This document shows, in pieces, positions 14,722-22,627 of a DNA stretch of 29,152 nucleotides. The notes under the pieces are model-generated. The model was given only the letters and a program-made list of their open reading frames with translations, ran no database searches and had not been told where the DNA came from. Source of the stretch: Gemmiger_A avium. Lineage in GTDB: Bacteria > Bacillota > Clostridia > Oscillospirales > Ruminococcaceae. Position 1 is the stretch's first letter. Each line of letters opens with the position of its first letter. Location of the stretch: contig DXFE01000111.1 of NCBI GenBank assembly GCA_019114585.1, positions 1-29,152 on the forward strand. The letters run 5' to 3'. A program made the position numbers and the translations under genes.

Positions 14722-16506
14722 ATGCTGTACCCGAAAATTGGTATCCGGCCCACCATCGACGGCCGCTGGGGCGGTGTGCGGGAGAGCCTGGAGGAACAGA
14801 CCATGGCCATGGCCCGCAACGCCAAAGCTTTGATCGAAGAAAACCTGCGCTATCCCGACGGCACCCCGGTGCAGTGCGTCATCGCGGACACCACCATCGG
14901 CGGCGGTGCGGAGGCCGCTGCCTGCGCTGACAAGTTCACCACCGAGAACGTGGTGGCCACCCTGACCGTTACCCGCTGCTGGTGCTACGGCAGCGAGACC
15001 TTTGACATGGACCCCCGCACCATCAAGGCGGTATGGGGCTTCAACGGCACCGAGCGCCCGGGCGCGGTGTATCTGGCCGCTGTTCTGGCCGCCCATGCTC
15101 AGAAAGGTCTGCCCGCTTTCTCCATCTACGGCCATGATGTACAGGAGGCCACTGACACCAGCGTGCCTGCCGACGCGGCCGAGAAGATTCTGCGGTTTGC
15201 CCGCTGCGCCGTGGCGGTGGGCTGGATGAAGAACAAGGCCTATGTGAATCTGGGCGGCGTGGCCATGGGCATCGCGGGCAGCTACTGCGACGCGGCCATG
15301 TTCCAGAAATACTTTGGCATCCGGCCCGAGTGGGTGGATATGACCGAGATCATCCGCCGCATCACCCTGGAAATCTACGACCACGAAGAATACGACCGGG
15401 CTCTGGCCTGGGTCAAGGCCAACTGCAAGGAGGGCTTTGACTGCAACGCCGGCAAGAACCTGCCCGAGGTCATCACCAAATCCAAGGTGGTGCCCGCCAA
15501 CAAGGACTGGGAGTTCATCACCAAGATGACCATGGTCATGCGGGATATTCTGTACGGCAACCCGAAGCTGGACGAGATGGGCTGGCACGAGGAGGCGCTG
15601 GGCAAAAACGCGGTGGCCGGCGGTTTCCAGGGGCAGCGCAACTGGACCGACTGGCTGCCCAACGCGGACTTTACCGAAGCCATTATGGCCAGCACCTTTG
15701 ACTGGAACGGCCCGAAGCGCCCCACCCCCTTTGCCACCGAGAACGACACCCTCAACGGCGTGGCCATGATGCTGGGCACTCTGGTATCCGGCACCGCGCC
15801 CTGCTTCCATGATGTGCGCACCTACTGGAGCCCGGAGGCCTGCGAGCGGGTGACCGGCCACAAGCCCACCGGCGTGGCAAAGGATGGCTTTATCCACCTG
15901 ATCAACTCTGGCGCCACCGCGCTGGACGGCAGCGGCGCTGCCACCAACGACCAGGGCGAACACGTGATGAAGCCCTTCTGGGAGATGACCGACAAGGACG
16001 TGAATGCCTGCCTGGCCGCCACTGACTGGTGCCGTGCCAACTACGAATATTTCCGGGGCGGCGGATTCTCCAGCCACTTCCGTTGTGCCGCCGAGATGCC
16101 GGTTACCATGCTGCGGGTGAACATCGTGGAGGGTGTGGGCCCTGTGCTGCAGCTGGCCGAGGGCTGGACCGCCCACCTGCCCGACGAGGTACACACCCCC
16201 ATCGACAAGCGCACCGATCCCACCTGGCCCACCACCTGGTTTGTGCCCCGCCTGACCGGCAAGGGTGCGTTCAAGGATGTATACAGCGTGATGGCCAACT
16301 GGGGCGCCAACCACGGCGTGACGGTATACGGCCATGTGGGTGCCGATCTGGTGACCCTGGCCTCCATGCTGCGCATCCCCGTGGCGCTGCACAACCTGCC
16401 GGAGGACAAGGTCTACCGGCCTCACGCCTGGGCGGCATTCGGCACCCAGGACACCGAAGCCGCCGACTTTGCTGCCTGCAAACATTACGGCCCGCTGTAC
16501 CGGTAA
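14722..16506 (+). CDS. fucI: L-fucose isomerase
   Basis: A 594-residue cytoplasmic Mn2+-dependent isomerase converting L-fucose to L-fuculose. The N-terminus KIGIRPTIDGRWGGVRESLE is nearly identical to the well-known FucI start, and the length matches the family's approximately 590 residues. The ATG at 14722 was chosen because AGGAGG lies 8 bases upstream at 14708-14713; an in-frame ATG at 14641 lies inside the kinase gene. It is the last gene of the operon and is followed by a strong terminator. With fucA, fucU and the kinase it completes the route from L-fucose to dihydroxyacetone phosphate and lactaldehyde. No fucose permease or lactaldehyde reductase is present in the window. Confidence 0.95.
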   Translation: MLYPKIGIRPTIDGRWGGVRESLEEQTMAMARNAKALIEENLRYPDGTPVQCVIADTTIGGGAEAAACADKFTTENVVATLTVTRCWCYGSETFDMDPRTIKAVWGFNGTERPGAVYLAAVLAAHAQKGLPAFSIYGHDVQEATDTSVPADAAEKILRFARCAVAVGWMKNKAYVNLGGVAMGIAGSYCDAAMFQKYFGIRPEWVDMTEIIRRITLEIYDHEEYDRALAWVKANCKEGFDCNAGKNLPEVITKSKVVPANKDWEFITKMTMVMRDILYGNPKLDEMGWHEEALGKNAVAGGFQGQRNWTDWLPNADFTEAIMASTFDWNGPKRPTPFATENDTLNGVAMMLGTLVSGTAPCFHDVRTYWSPEACERVTGHKPTGVAKDGFIHLINSGATALDGSGAATNDQGEHVMKPFWEMTDKDVNACLAATDWCRANYEYFRGGGFSSHFRCAAEMPVTMLRVNIVEGVGPVLQLAEGWTAHLPDEVHTPIDKRTDPTWPTTWFVPRLTGKGAFKDVYSVMANWGANHGVTVYGHVGADLVTLASMLRIPVALHNLPEDKVYRPHAWAAFGTQDTEAADFAACKHYGPLYR

Positions 16507-16519
16507 TGCACTGACAAAT

Positions 16520-16563
16520 AAAATCCCTGCCCTTGGTTCGGCTGAACCCGGGGCAGGGATTTT
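16520..16563. terminator. bidirectional terminator between fucI and the PocR regulator
   Basis: A 13-bp perfect stem (16520-16532 with 16551-16563; core AATCCCTGCCC) encloses a second hairpin GGTTC/GAACC. A/T runs flank both sides, so it serves both converging genes. Confidence 0.85.
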
Positions 16564-16569
16564 CTGTTT

Positions 16570-17832
16570 TCAGGTGCTATATGGTGTGTCCGCATGGGCC
16601 AGCAGGCGGTATTTGACCGGGGTCACGCCGGTAATCCGGCGGAACACCTTGGTAAAATAGCTCTGGTCGTCAAAGCCCACCGCGTTGGCCACGTCGGCCA
16701 CCCGCAGGTCGTTGTATTTCAGCAGGCTTTTGGCCTTGTTGATGCGCACCGCGTTGAGATAATCGTTGAAGCTGTTTCCGGTTTCCTTGGTAAAAATCCG
16801 GCTCAGGTAGGACGGCGACAGATACACCATCTCCGCCAGCTGATTCAGCGTGACCTTTTCATAATAGTGCACCTCGATGTACTGCATACACAGGTGCAGG
16901 GCATGGGCATGCCGCACGTCGGAATACTGGAAGATGCTGTCCATCAGATGGTTGACGCTCTCGGTCAAAAACAGGCACATTTCGTCAATGCTCCGTGCAG
17001 TGCTGATCTGGATGCGGTTCTGGTGGCACAGCTGCAGGGTAGCCCCTGCGTCGGCGCCCGCGTCAATGGCGGCGCGGCCGGTCAGGGACAGCAATTCACA
17101 CACGCGGGATTTGACCTGTTCCAGATCCCGGCCGGAGGAGAACAGAATATGCCCCAGCAGTTCGTTCAGCAGTTTCTGCGCGGCTGCCTTGTCCGACTGA
17201 AGAATACTTTTCAGAAAAAGCTTTTCGGTGGCAAGGGGGTACGGCGGAGGCAGCACCTCCTGTTTCAGCTGCAGGATATAGCTGGAAATCTGCCCCTGGA
17301 TCGCGTCGGCGGACTGGGTCTCCAGCAGGCGGTTGGAGGCAGATATCTTGTTCATGAATCCCACCGCCATGAACAGCAGGGTGGACAGATGGTTCACCTT
17401 GCTGGTGGTCAGTACCGGCACCCAGCGCAGTTCATCGGTGATTTTTTCCCGGATCTCCGGCGGAAAGGCAACCAGCTCACAGTCCGCATAATCGTCCTTT
17501 TCCACCATCAGGAACGGGCCCGCCGTGATCCGGGCACAGCTGCCCACGTCCCCTACAATCGGGGAAATAAAGCAGGTCAGCCCCATGGGGCAGTAATAGA
17601 TGTACTTGCCGCCGAACCGCTCCGCTTCCGCCATGCTGTAGTTCTGCGCGTCCACACATTGGGCGTGAGACTGATTGGCCAGGCGGCAGATGCGGCAGCC
17701 CGCACAGCTGTACCCGTAATCCGCCAGCTGATTGCCCTCTTTGTCGGATACAATGCATCCCAGATCGGTAGCTCCTGCAAAGGCCTGGGCACACTCCTTG
17801 GCAAGGGTCAGATTGAAATCTTCCTTTTTCAT
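16570..17832 (-). CDS. AraC-family regulator with N-terminal PocR sensory domain
   Basis: A 420-residue transcription factor. The first 165 residues or so match the PocR domain, named after the Salmonella regulator of propanediol use and cobalamin synthesis. The cysteine-rich stretch SCAGCRICRLANQSHAQC, then YYCPMGLTCFISPI, is diagnostic. A linker follows, and the C-terminus (about 315-415) is the AraC double helix-turn-helix (LSPSYLSRIFTKETGNSF and VGFDDQSYFTKVFRRITGVTP). The ATG at 17832 is favoured because the predicted promoter starts transcription near 17869, too close for the upstream in-frame ATG at 17862. It is divergent from the corrinoid methyl-transfer operon, which it probably activates. 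The ligand is unknown; PocR domains are thought to bind small hydrocarbon derivatives. Confidence 0.82.
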   Translation of the reverse strand: MKKEDFNLTLAKECAQAFAGATDLGCIVSDKEGNQLADYGYSCAGCRICRLANQSHAQCVDAQNYSMAEAERFGGKYIYYCPMGLTCFISPIVGDVGSCARITAGPFLMVEKDDYADCELVAFPPEIREKITDELRWVPVLTTSKVNHLSTLLFMAVGFMNKISASNRLLETQSADAIQGQISSYILQLKQEVLPPPYPLATEKLFLKSILQSDKAAAQKLLNELLGHILFSSGRDLEQVKSRVCELLSLTGRAAIDAGADAGATLQLCHQNRIQISTARSIDEMCLFLTESVNHLMDSIFQYSDVRHAHALHLCMQYIEVHYYEKVTLNQLAEMVYLSPSYLSRIFTKETGNSFNDYLNAVRINKAKSLLKYNDLRVADVANAVGFDDQSYFTKVFRRITGVTPVKYRLLAHADTPYST

Positions 17833-17875
17833 ATTCCTATGCAGCCCCTTTTGGACAAGCATTCTTTTGAGCAAA

Positions 17876-17904
17876 ATAATACCAAAACAGGCAAAGAAAT
17901 ACAA
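17876..17904 (-). promoter_or_regulatory. promoter of the PocR-AraC regulator
   Basis: Minus-strand -35 TTGTAT (17904-17899) and -10 TATTAT (17881-17876) are separated by 17 bp. Predicted transcription start is near 17869, leaving a leader of about 37 bases. Confidence 0.65.
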
Positions 17905-17920
17905 GCTTTTTCCACAGGGA

Positions 17921-17931
17921 TGTGCTATTCT
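17921..17931 (+). promoter_or_regulatory. extended -10 promoter candidate for the corrinoid operon
   Basis: TGCTATTCT, a TGn-extended -10, lies about 72 bases upstream of the corrinoid protein start, with no good -35. It is back-to-back with the regulator promoter, leaving about 40 bp for an AraC-type activator site. A second candidate (TTGGGC with TATGTA, 17 bp apart) overlaps the ribosome site and is unlikely. Confidence 0.35.
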
Positions 17932-18003
17932 AGCAATATAGAAAGACCGTGACGCGACGGTTGGGCATTTACAAAACAGCAAATATGTAAGGAGAATGGA
18001 ACT

Positions 18004-18642
18004 ATGAGCGTACTGACCGAAATTTCCGAAAATCTGCAGCGCGGCAAAGCCAAGGTTGTCAAGGAACTGGTTCAGCAGGCCATTGATCAGGGTATCCCTG
18101 TACAGCAGATCCTGGACGAGGGTCTTCTGGCCGGCATGAGCGTGATCGGTGAGAAGTTCAAGAACAACGAGGTCTTTGTGCCGGAAGTTCTGGTTGCGGC
18201 CCGCGCCATGAACATGGGCGCCGCCCTGCTGAAGCCCCTGATGGCCGAGGCCGGTGTGGAAGCGGCCGGTAAGGTGTGCATCGGTACCGTCAAGAGCGAC
18301 CTGCATGACATCGGCAAGAACCTGGTCAAGATGATGATGGAGGGCAAGGGCCTGGAGGTCATCGACCTGGGCACCGACGTAGCCCCCGAGACCTACGTAC
18401 AGACCGCCATCGATCAGGGCTGCCAGATCATCTGCTGCTCTGCCCTGCTGACCACCACCATGGGCATGATGGAAGAGGTTGTGAAGAAGGCCGGCGAGGC
18501 CGGTATCCGCGACAAGGTCAAGATCATGGTGGGCGGCGCCCCCGTTACCCAGACCTTCTGCGATCAGATCGGCGCCGACTGCTACACCCCTGACGCCGCT
18601 TCTGCTGCCGATGCTGCTGTGTCGATGTGCCAGACCGCGTAA
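18004..18642 (+). CDS. corrinoid (B12-binding) protein of a methyltransferase system
   Basis: A 212-residue methyl carrier protein of the MttC/MtaC type. Residues 1-85 form the helical B12-binding-2 cap. Residues 88-210 form the Rossmann-like B12-binding domain, with DLHDIGKN (Asp99, His101, Gly104) supplying the lower cobalt ligand, and later a GGAPVTQ segment. A methyl group is placed on its Co(I) cofactor by one methyltransferase and removed by another. It is the first gene of the operon, with AAGGAG upstream of the ATG. A 151-base structured gap separates it from the next gene. No cobalamin riboswitch is visible upstream. The methyl donor cannot be inferred from this protein alone. Confidence 0.9.
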   Translation: MSVLTEISENLQRGKAKVVKELVQQAIDQGIPVQQILDEGLLAGMSVIGEKFKNNEVFVPEVLVAARAMNMGAALLKPLMAEAGVEAAGKVCIGTVKSDLHDIGKNLVKMMMEGKGLEVIDLGTDVAPETYVQTAIDQGCQIICCSALLTTTMGMMEEVVKKAGEAGIRDKVKIMVGGAPVTQTFCDQIGADCYTPDAASAADAAVSMCQTA

Positions 18643-18659
18643 GTAACCTGCAATAAAAA

Positions 18660-18766
18660 AAGCTCCGCTCTCGCCGACGCCTGTGCAAAAGATGTACGGC
18701 TGAGAACAAAGCTTATTACAAATTTGAGTATATTCCCTGCGGACGGCCTTGTCAAGCGGCCCCGCA
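18660..18766 (+). other. structured intergenic leader before the methyltransferase gene
   Basis: Two hairpins fill the gap. The first (18660-18714) pairs AAGCT/AGCTT, TCTC/GAGA and GCCG/CGGC with internal loops. The second (18738-18766) pairs TGCGG/CCGCA and GGCC/GGCC around a two-base bulge. Neither is followed by a T-run. They may set the ratio of corrinoid protein to methyltransferase by mRNA processing or stability. Nothing here resembles a B12 riboswitch. Confidence 0.4.
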
Positions 18767-18793
18767 TACGATTAAATAGTGGAGGTTTTTACC

Positions 18794-20149
18794 ATGACTC
18801 CGAAGGAACTTCTGTTTGCTACCCTGCGCCATGAAGCCACCCCCCGCGCCCCGTGGGTTCCCTTCTCCGGCGTTCACTCCGGTTTTCTGACCGGCGCCGA
18901 TGCCACCAAGGTTCTGACCGATGAGGATGCGCTGGTGGAAGCGCTTCTGGCGGTGAACCGTCTGTACAAGCCCGATGGTCAGCCGGTTGTGTTTGACCTG
19001 CAGCTGGAGGCCGAAATCCTGGGCTGTGATCTGGTGTGGGCTAAGGACGGCCCGCCCAGCGTGGCCAGCCATCCCCTGGCCGACACCATGACCGTTCCCT
19101 GCCGCTGCACCCTGCCCACCGCCGAAAAGGGCCGTCTGCCCATGGTGCTGAACGCCATGCGCCGCATGAAGAAGGAAGTGGGCGACACCACCGCCCTGTA
19201 CGGCCTGATCTGCGGCCCCTTCACCCTGGCTTCTCACCTGCGCGGCAATGACCTGTTCATGGACATGTACGACGATGAGGAGTATGTGCAGCAGCTGCTG
19301 GCGTTCTGCACCGACTGCGGCAAGCGCATGAGCGATCTGTTCATCGAAGCCGGCATGGACGTGATCGCTGTGGTGGACCCGCTGGTTTCCCAGATCTCCA
19401 GCACCCATTTTGAGGACTTCCTCTCCGGGCCTTACACCGAGTTGTTCGATCACATCCGCAGCAAGGGCGTGTTCTCCTCCTTCTTTGTCTGCGGCGACGC
19501 GACCCGCAACATCGAAGTGATGTGCCAGACCGGCCCGGACTCCATCTCGGTGGACGAGAACGTGGACATCATCGCGGCCAAGGCCATCACCGACAAGTAC
19601 AACGTGGTCATCGGCGGCAACATCCCCCTGACCTCCGTTATGCTGCATGGCACCCAGCAGGACAACATGAAGTATGTGGTGGATCTGCTGGCTCAGCTGC
19701 CGGAGTATCGCAACTTCATCGTAGCCCCCGGCTGCGACATGCCCTACGCGGTGCCGGTGGAGAACGCCATCGGTGCGGCTCAGGCTGCCCTGGAGACCGA
19801 GAGCGTGCGCAAGATGGTGGAAAATTATGTGTCCGCTTCCTTTGATATTGACGTGGAGCTGCCGGATTACGAGCATCTGCCCCGCCCGCTGATGGAGGTC
19901 TTTACTCTGGACAGCGCCACCTGCGCCGCCTGCACCTACATGCTGGGCGCTGCTGTGGTGGCCAAGGAGCATTTTGGTGATGCCATCGATATGGTGGAGT
20001 ACAAGTTCACCGAAAAAGAGAACATTGCCCGCTGCAAAAAGATGGGTGTCAAGAACCTGCCCAGCATCTACATCAACGGCAAACTGAAGTTCGCCTCCAT
20101 CATTCCCAGCAAGGAAGAGCTGGAGAAAGCCATTCAGGAAGTACTGTAA
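18794..20149 (+). CDS. URO-D-type corrinoid methyltransferase fused to thioredoxin-like domain
   Basis: A 451-residue fusion. Residues 1-350 match the uroporphyrinogen-decarboxylase-like methyltransferases (MtaA/CmuA group), which move methyl groups to or from corrinoid proteins with a zinc-bound thiol. Cys233 (FVCGDATRN) and Cys314 (APGCDMPYAVPVEN) sit where zinc ligands are expected. The usual His two residues before the first Cys is Phe231. Residues about 366-451 form a thioredoxin-like domain with CAAC at 377-380 and VKNLPSIYINGK, the cis-proline strand. The ATG at 18794 follows GGAGG by 8 bases; an in-frame GTG at 18779 overlaps that ribosome site. Directly downstream of the corrinoid protein, it is very likely its partner methyltransferase. 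Whether it loads or unloads the methyl group is unknown. Confidence 0.85.
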   Translation: MTPKELLFATLRHEATPRAPWVPFSGVHSGFLTGADATKVLTDEDALVEALLAVNRLYKPDGQPVVFDLQLEAEILGCDLVWAKDGPPSVASHPLADTMTVPCRCTLPTAEKGRLPMVLNAMRRMKKEVGDTTALYGLICGPFTLASHLRGNDLFMDMYDDEEYVQQLLAFCTDCGKRMSDLFIEAGMDVIAVVDPLVSQISSTHFEDFLSGPYTELFDHIRSKGVFSSFFVCGDATRNIEVMCQTGPDSISVDENVDIIAAKAITDKYNVVIGGNIPLTSVMLHGTQQDNMKYVVDLLAQLPEYRNFIVAPGCDMPYAVPVENAIGAAQAALETESVRKMVENYVSASFDIDVELPDYEHLPRPLMEVFTLDSATCAACTYMLGAAVVAKEHFGDAIDMVEYKFTEKENIARCKKMGVKNLPSIYINGKLKFASIIPSKEELEKAIQEVL

Positions 20150-20157
20150 ATCAACTT

Positions 20158-20182
20158 GTGCCGCGAGGATTTCTCGCGGCAC
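20158..20182 (+). terminator. perfect hairpin between methyltransferase and GTPase genes
   Basis: A 10-bp perfect stem GTGCCGCGAG/CTCGCGGCAC (20158-20167 with 20173-20182) with a 5-base loop is followed by TTTCTG, a weak T-run. The GTPase ribosome site is only a few bases on. It probably acts as a partial terminator or mRNA 3'-end stabiliser that lowers expression of the accessory genes. Confidence 0.5.
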
Positions 20183-20200
20183 TTTCTGAAAGGGTCCGCC

Positions 20201-21106
20201 ATGGAACTGTATCTGATCACCGGATTTTTGGGTGCGGGTAAAACCACCTTTCTGCGGGAATTTGTCCGCCAGTTTGCGGGCAAGCGCCTGCGGCTCATCA
20301 TCAATGAATTCGGCAAGGCCGGTGTGGACGGGGCGCTGCTTCGGGATGTGAACGCCGTGATGGCCGAGATCACCAACGGCTCGATCTTCTGCGCCTGCCG
20401 CCTGGACAAGTTTGAGGAAGAACTGCACCGCTGCATTGCCGACGCGCCGGATGTGGTGATTGTGGAGGCCTCCGGGCTTTCGGATCCCACCAGCGTGCAG
20501 ACCGTGCTGGGGCGGGAGGAGTTTTCCGCCATTCAGTACCGGGGCAGCGTGTGCCTGGTGGACACGCCCCGGCTGGAGCGGGTGCTGCATACCGCCCGGG
20601 TATGTCCGAAACAGCTGATGGTGAGCAGTCTGGTATTGCTGAACAAGACCGACCTGGCCAGTGAAGAACAGGTTCACGCGGCCGCGGCAGCTGTGCGGGA
20701 GCGCAATCCCGAAGCGGTGGTGCGCACCACGCAGTTTGGCGCGTTTGATCCTGCCTGGATGCGGGACATCCACCCGCTGGGCGGCACCGATATGACCGGG
20801 CAGCCGGACATTCAGTTGCAGAAGCAGCTGATTGAACTGGATCCCGTCATGACGGTGGAACAGCTGACCGGCGCGCTGCGTCTGATCGCCGAGGACAGCT
20901 GGCGCATCAAAGGGTTTGCCCGGCTGGAAGGCCGCTGCCTGCTGGTGGATTGTGTGGGCCCGGCTGTACGTATTAGTGACACGGATATTGAGACGGAACA
21001 GGAAAACCGGCTGGTGCTGCTGGCCGGGCCGGGTATGTCGCTGCGCCGCGCAGTCAAGCAGGCGATCCAGTGGTACCCGGGCCTGATCCGGGAGGTTTGG
21101 GAATGA
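20201..21106 (+). CDS. CobW/G3E-family GTPase (metallochaperone-like)
   Basis: A 301-residue P-loop GTPase of the G3E class (COG0523/CobW, relatives of HypB and UreG), which deliver metals or cofactors to enzymes or assist corrinoid proteins. Walker A is GFLGAGKTT at 8-16. The switch region EASGLSDPTSVQ and base-recognition motif NKTD are present. The metal-binding CxCC of this group is here CACR (Cys64, Cys66, Arg67), so one cysteine is missing. The ATG at 20201 follows AAGGG. Its TGA overlaps the next gene's ATG. In this operon it may insert zinc into the methyltransferase or support corrinoid loading or reactivation. That role is inference. Confidence 0.82.
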   Translation: MELYLITGFLGAGKTTFLREFVRQFAGKRLRLIINEFGKAGVDGALLRDVNAVMAEITNGSIFCACRLDKFEEELHRCIADAPDVVIVEASGLSDPTSVQTVLGREEFSAIQYRGSVCLVDTPRLERVLHTARVCPKQLMVSSLVLLNKTDLASEEQVHAAAAAVRERNPEAVVRTTQFGAFDPAWMRDIHPLGGTDMTGQPDIQLQKQLIELDPVMTVEQLTGALRLIAEDSWRIKGFARLEGRCLLVDCVGPAVRISDTDIETEQENRLVLLAGPGMSLRRAVKQAIQWYPGLIREVWE

Positions 21107-22059
21107 TCGAATCCATTTTACAGCGTTTTGCCCAGGGCGAAGATCTGACAAAAGAAGATCTGTGCGCGCTGCTGCGCGTGCCGGTGGGCATCCGCGACTA
21201 CTACAATCTTCTGGCCGAAGCCAACGGCTACTCCCGCAAGGCGTTCGAGGGAAAAGGCCTGCTGTTCGGGCAGATCGGGCTGGATATCCAGCCCTGCCGC
21301 ATCAACTGCAAGTTCTGCAGCCTGGCGGCGGATTTTCTGAAAGGCTGCACGCCTTTTATCCGCGATCTGGACGACACGGTGCAGCTGGCGAAGCAGCTGG
21401 CCGATTCCGGCGTGCGGGATGTATTCCTGATGACCACGGCGGAGTTCTCCCAGGAGCGTTATCTGGACTACGGGCGCGCCGTGCGGGCGGTTCTGCCGGA
21501 CGATGTGCGTCTGGTAGCCAATGTGGGCGACTTTGATGAGGCTTACGCCCTCCGGCTGCGGGACGCGGGTTTTACCGGGGTATACCACATCTGCCGTCTG
21601 GGCGAAGGGGTGGATACCGGCGCATCGGTGGAGACGCGGGTGCGCACCCTGGACGCGGTCAAGGCGGCCGGGCTGGAACTCTACTATTGCGTGGAGCCTA
21701 TCGGCCCTGAGCACACCGACGAGCAGCTGGCGGACGAAATGCTGCGGCCCCGCCAGTACCCGGTAGGGGTTATGGCCGTGATGAAGCGCACCGCTGTGCC
21801 CGGCACACCGCTGGCGCCGCGTGGCGAGATCAGCGCGGCACGTCTGGCCCAGATCTGCGCTGCCGCTACCCTGGCCATGCGTCCGAAGCGGGCCATGTGC
21901 GTGCATGAGCCGGATGAGCTGTGCCTGATGGCGGGGGCCAATCAGCTGTATGCGGAATGCGGGGCCAATCCCCGTGATACCGAAGCCGAAACGAGCAAGG
22001 GCCGCGGATTCTCCGTGGAGGATGCCCGTGCAATGCTGCGAAAGGCAGAATGGAGCTGA
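21103..22059 (+). CDS. radical SAM enzyme, BioB-like
   Basis: A 318-residue radical S-adenosylmethionine enzyme. The cluster motif CRINCKFC (Cys65, Cys69, Cys72) binds the 4Fe-4S centre that cleaves SAM. The overall layout, with helices before the barrel, VFLMTTAEFS, VANVGDFDE, the YYCVEPIGPEHT segment and a C-terminal tail, resembles the biotin-synthase branch, which includes HydE and PylB. The ATG at 21103 overlaps the GTPase stop in ATGA and has GGAGG upstream. No pyrrolysine or biotin genes are nearby, so neither role is supported. It may make or modify a cofactor, or the substrate, of the corrinoid system. Confidence 0.82.
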   Translation: MIESILQRFAQGEDLTKEDLCALLRVPVGIRDYYNLLAEANGYSRKAFEGKGLLFGQIGLDIQPCRINCKFCSLAADFLKGCTPFIRDLDDTVQLAKQLADSGVRDVFLMTTAEFSQERYLDYGRAVRAVLPDDVRLVANVGDFDEAYALRLRDAGFTGVYHICRLGEGVDTGASVETRVRTLDAVKAAGLELYYCVEPIGPEHTDEQLADEMLRPRQYPVGVMAVMKRTAVPGTPLAPRGEISAARLAQICAAATLAMRPKRAMCVHEPDELCLMAGANQLYAECGANPRDTEAETSKGRGFSVEDARAMLRKAEWS

Positions 22060-22063
22060 AAGC

Positions 22064-22612
22064 ATGAAAAGCGAAACGGAATTGGTACAGACCCTGTTGG
22101 ATTGGGGCGCCTACCGGGCGGGTGTTGTCCCGGTGGCAAATATTGAATTTGAGCCGGAATTCTGTAAAATGTGCGAGTCCAACGCTTGCGGGATGTACGG
22201 CAAAAGCTGGATGTGCCCGCCCTGCGTGGGCCCGGTGGACGAGCTGATTGCCCGGGCAAAAGGCTATCGCTGGGCGCTTGTATACCAGACGGTGGACAAT
22301 CTGGAAGACAGCTATGATTTTGAAGGCATGATGGCTGCCGGACAGCGGATGAACGAACTGACCCAGCGGGTGCGCGCGGAACTGGCGGACGAATTCGGGC
22401 CGGATGCGCTGCATCTGGGGGCAGGCGGCTGCCGCCTGTGCCCGGTCTGCGCCAAGCGGGAGGACAAGCCCTGCCGCTTCCCTGACAAGGCGCTGGCGTC
22501 GCTGGAAGCCTATGGCATGAACGTCTCCCGCCTGGCCGAGTTGGCCGGCATGAAGTACATCAACGGGCAGGACACCGTGACCTATTTTGGCGCGGTGCTG
22601 TTCGGCCGCTGA
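22064..22612 (+). CDS. DUF2284 Fe-S (metal-binding) protein
   Basis: A 182-residue cysteine-rich soluble protein of the DUF2284 family. Two cysteine groups are seen: FCKMCESNACGMYGKSWMCP near residues 32-51, followed by PC, and GGCRLCPVCAKREDKPCRFP near 124-144. Both suit Fe-S cluster or other metal binding. Members occur beside methanogenic and acetogenic corrinoid methyltransferase genes, but none has a settled function that I can name. The ATG at 22064 is 4 bases after the radical SAM stop codon with GGAG inside the overlap. A likely job is electron delivery to the corrinoid reactivating protein encoded next, or redox service for the thioredoxin-like domain. This is inferred from the neighbours. 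Confidence 0.8.
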   Translation: MKSETELVQTLLDWGAYRAGVVPVANIEFEPEFCKMCESNACGMYGKSWMCPPCVGPVDELIARAKGYRWALVYQTVDNLEDSYDFEGMMAAGQRMNELTQRVRAELADEFGPDALHLGAGGCRLCPVCAKREDKPCRFPDKALASLEAYGMNVSRLAELAGMKYINGQDTVTYFGAVLFGR

Positions 22613-22627
22613 AAGTGAGGAATATCC

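Noticed and set aside
14611..16485. Long open frame antisense to fucI
   Set aside because: It mirrors the fucI codons in a GC-rich genome, has low-complexity Gly/His/Val-rich translation and no ribosome site. FucI on the other strand is certain.
17833..18003. Cobalamin riboswitch upstream of the corrinoid operon
   Set aside because: No B12-box-like conserved core and too little space. Only promoters and short inverted repeats are visible.
18752..21151. Roughly 800-codon minus-strand open frame across the methyltransferase and GTPase genes
   Set aside because: It spans two well-supported plus-strand genes and their intergenic hairpin; the translation matches no protein pattern. This is a compositional shadow.
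21103..22059. Pyrrolysine biosynthesis (PylB) assignment for the radical SAM gene
   Set aside because: No pylC, pylD, pylS or tRNA-Pyl, and no amber-containing MttB-type gene, is seen in the window.
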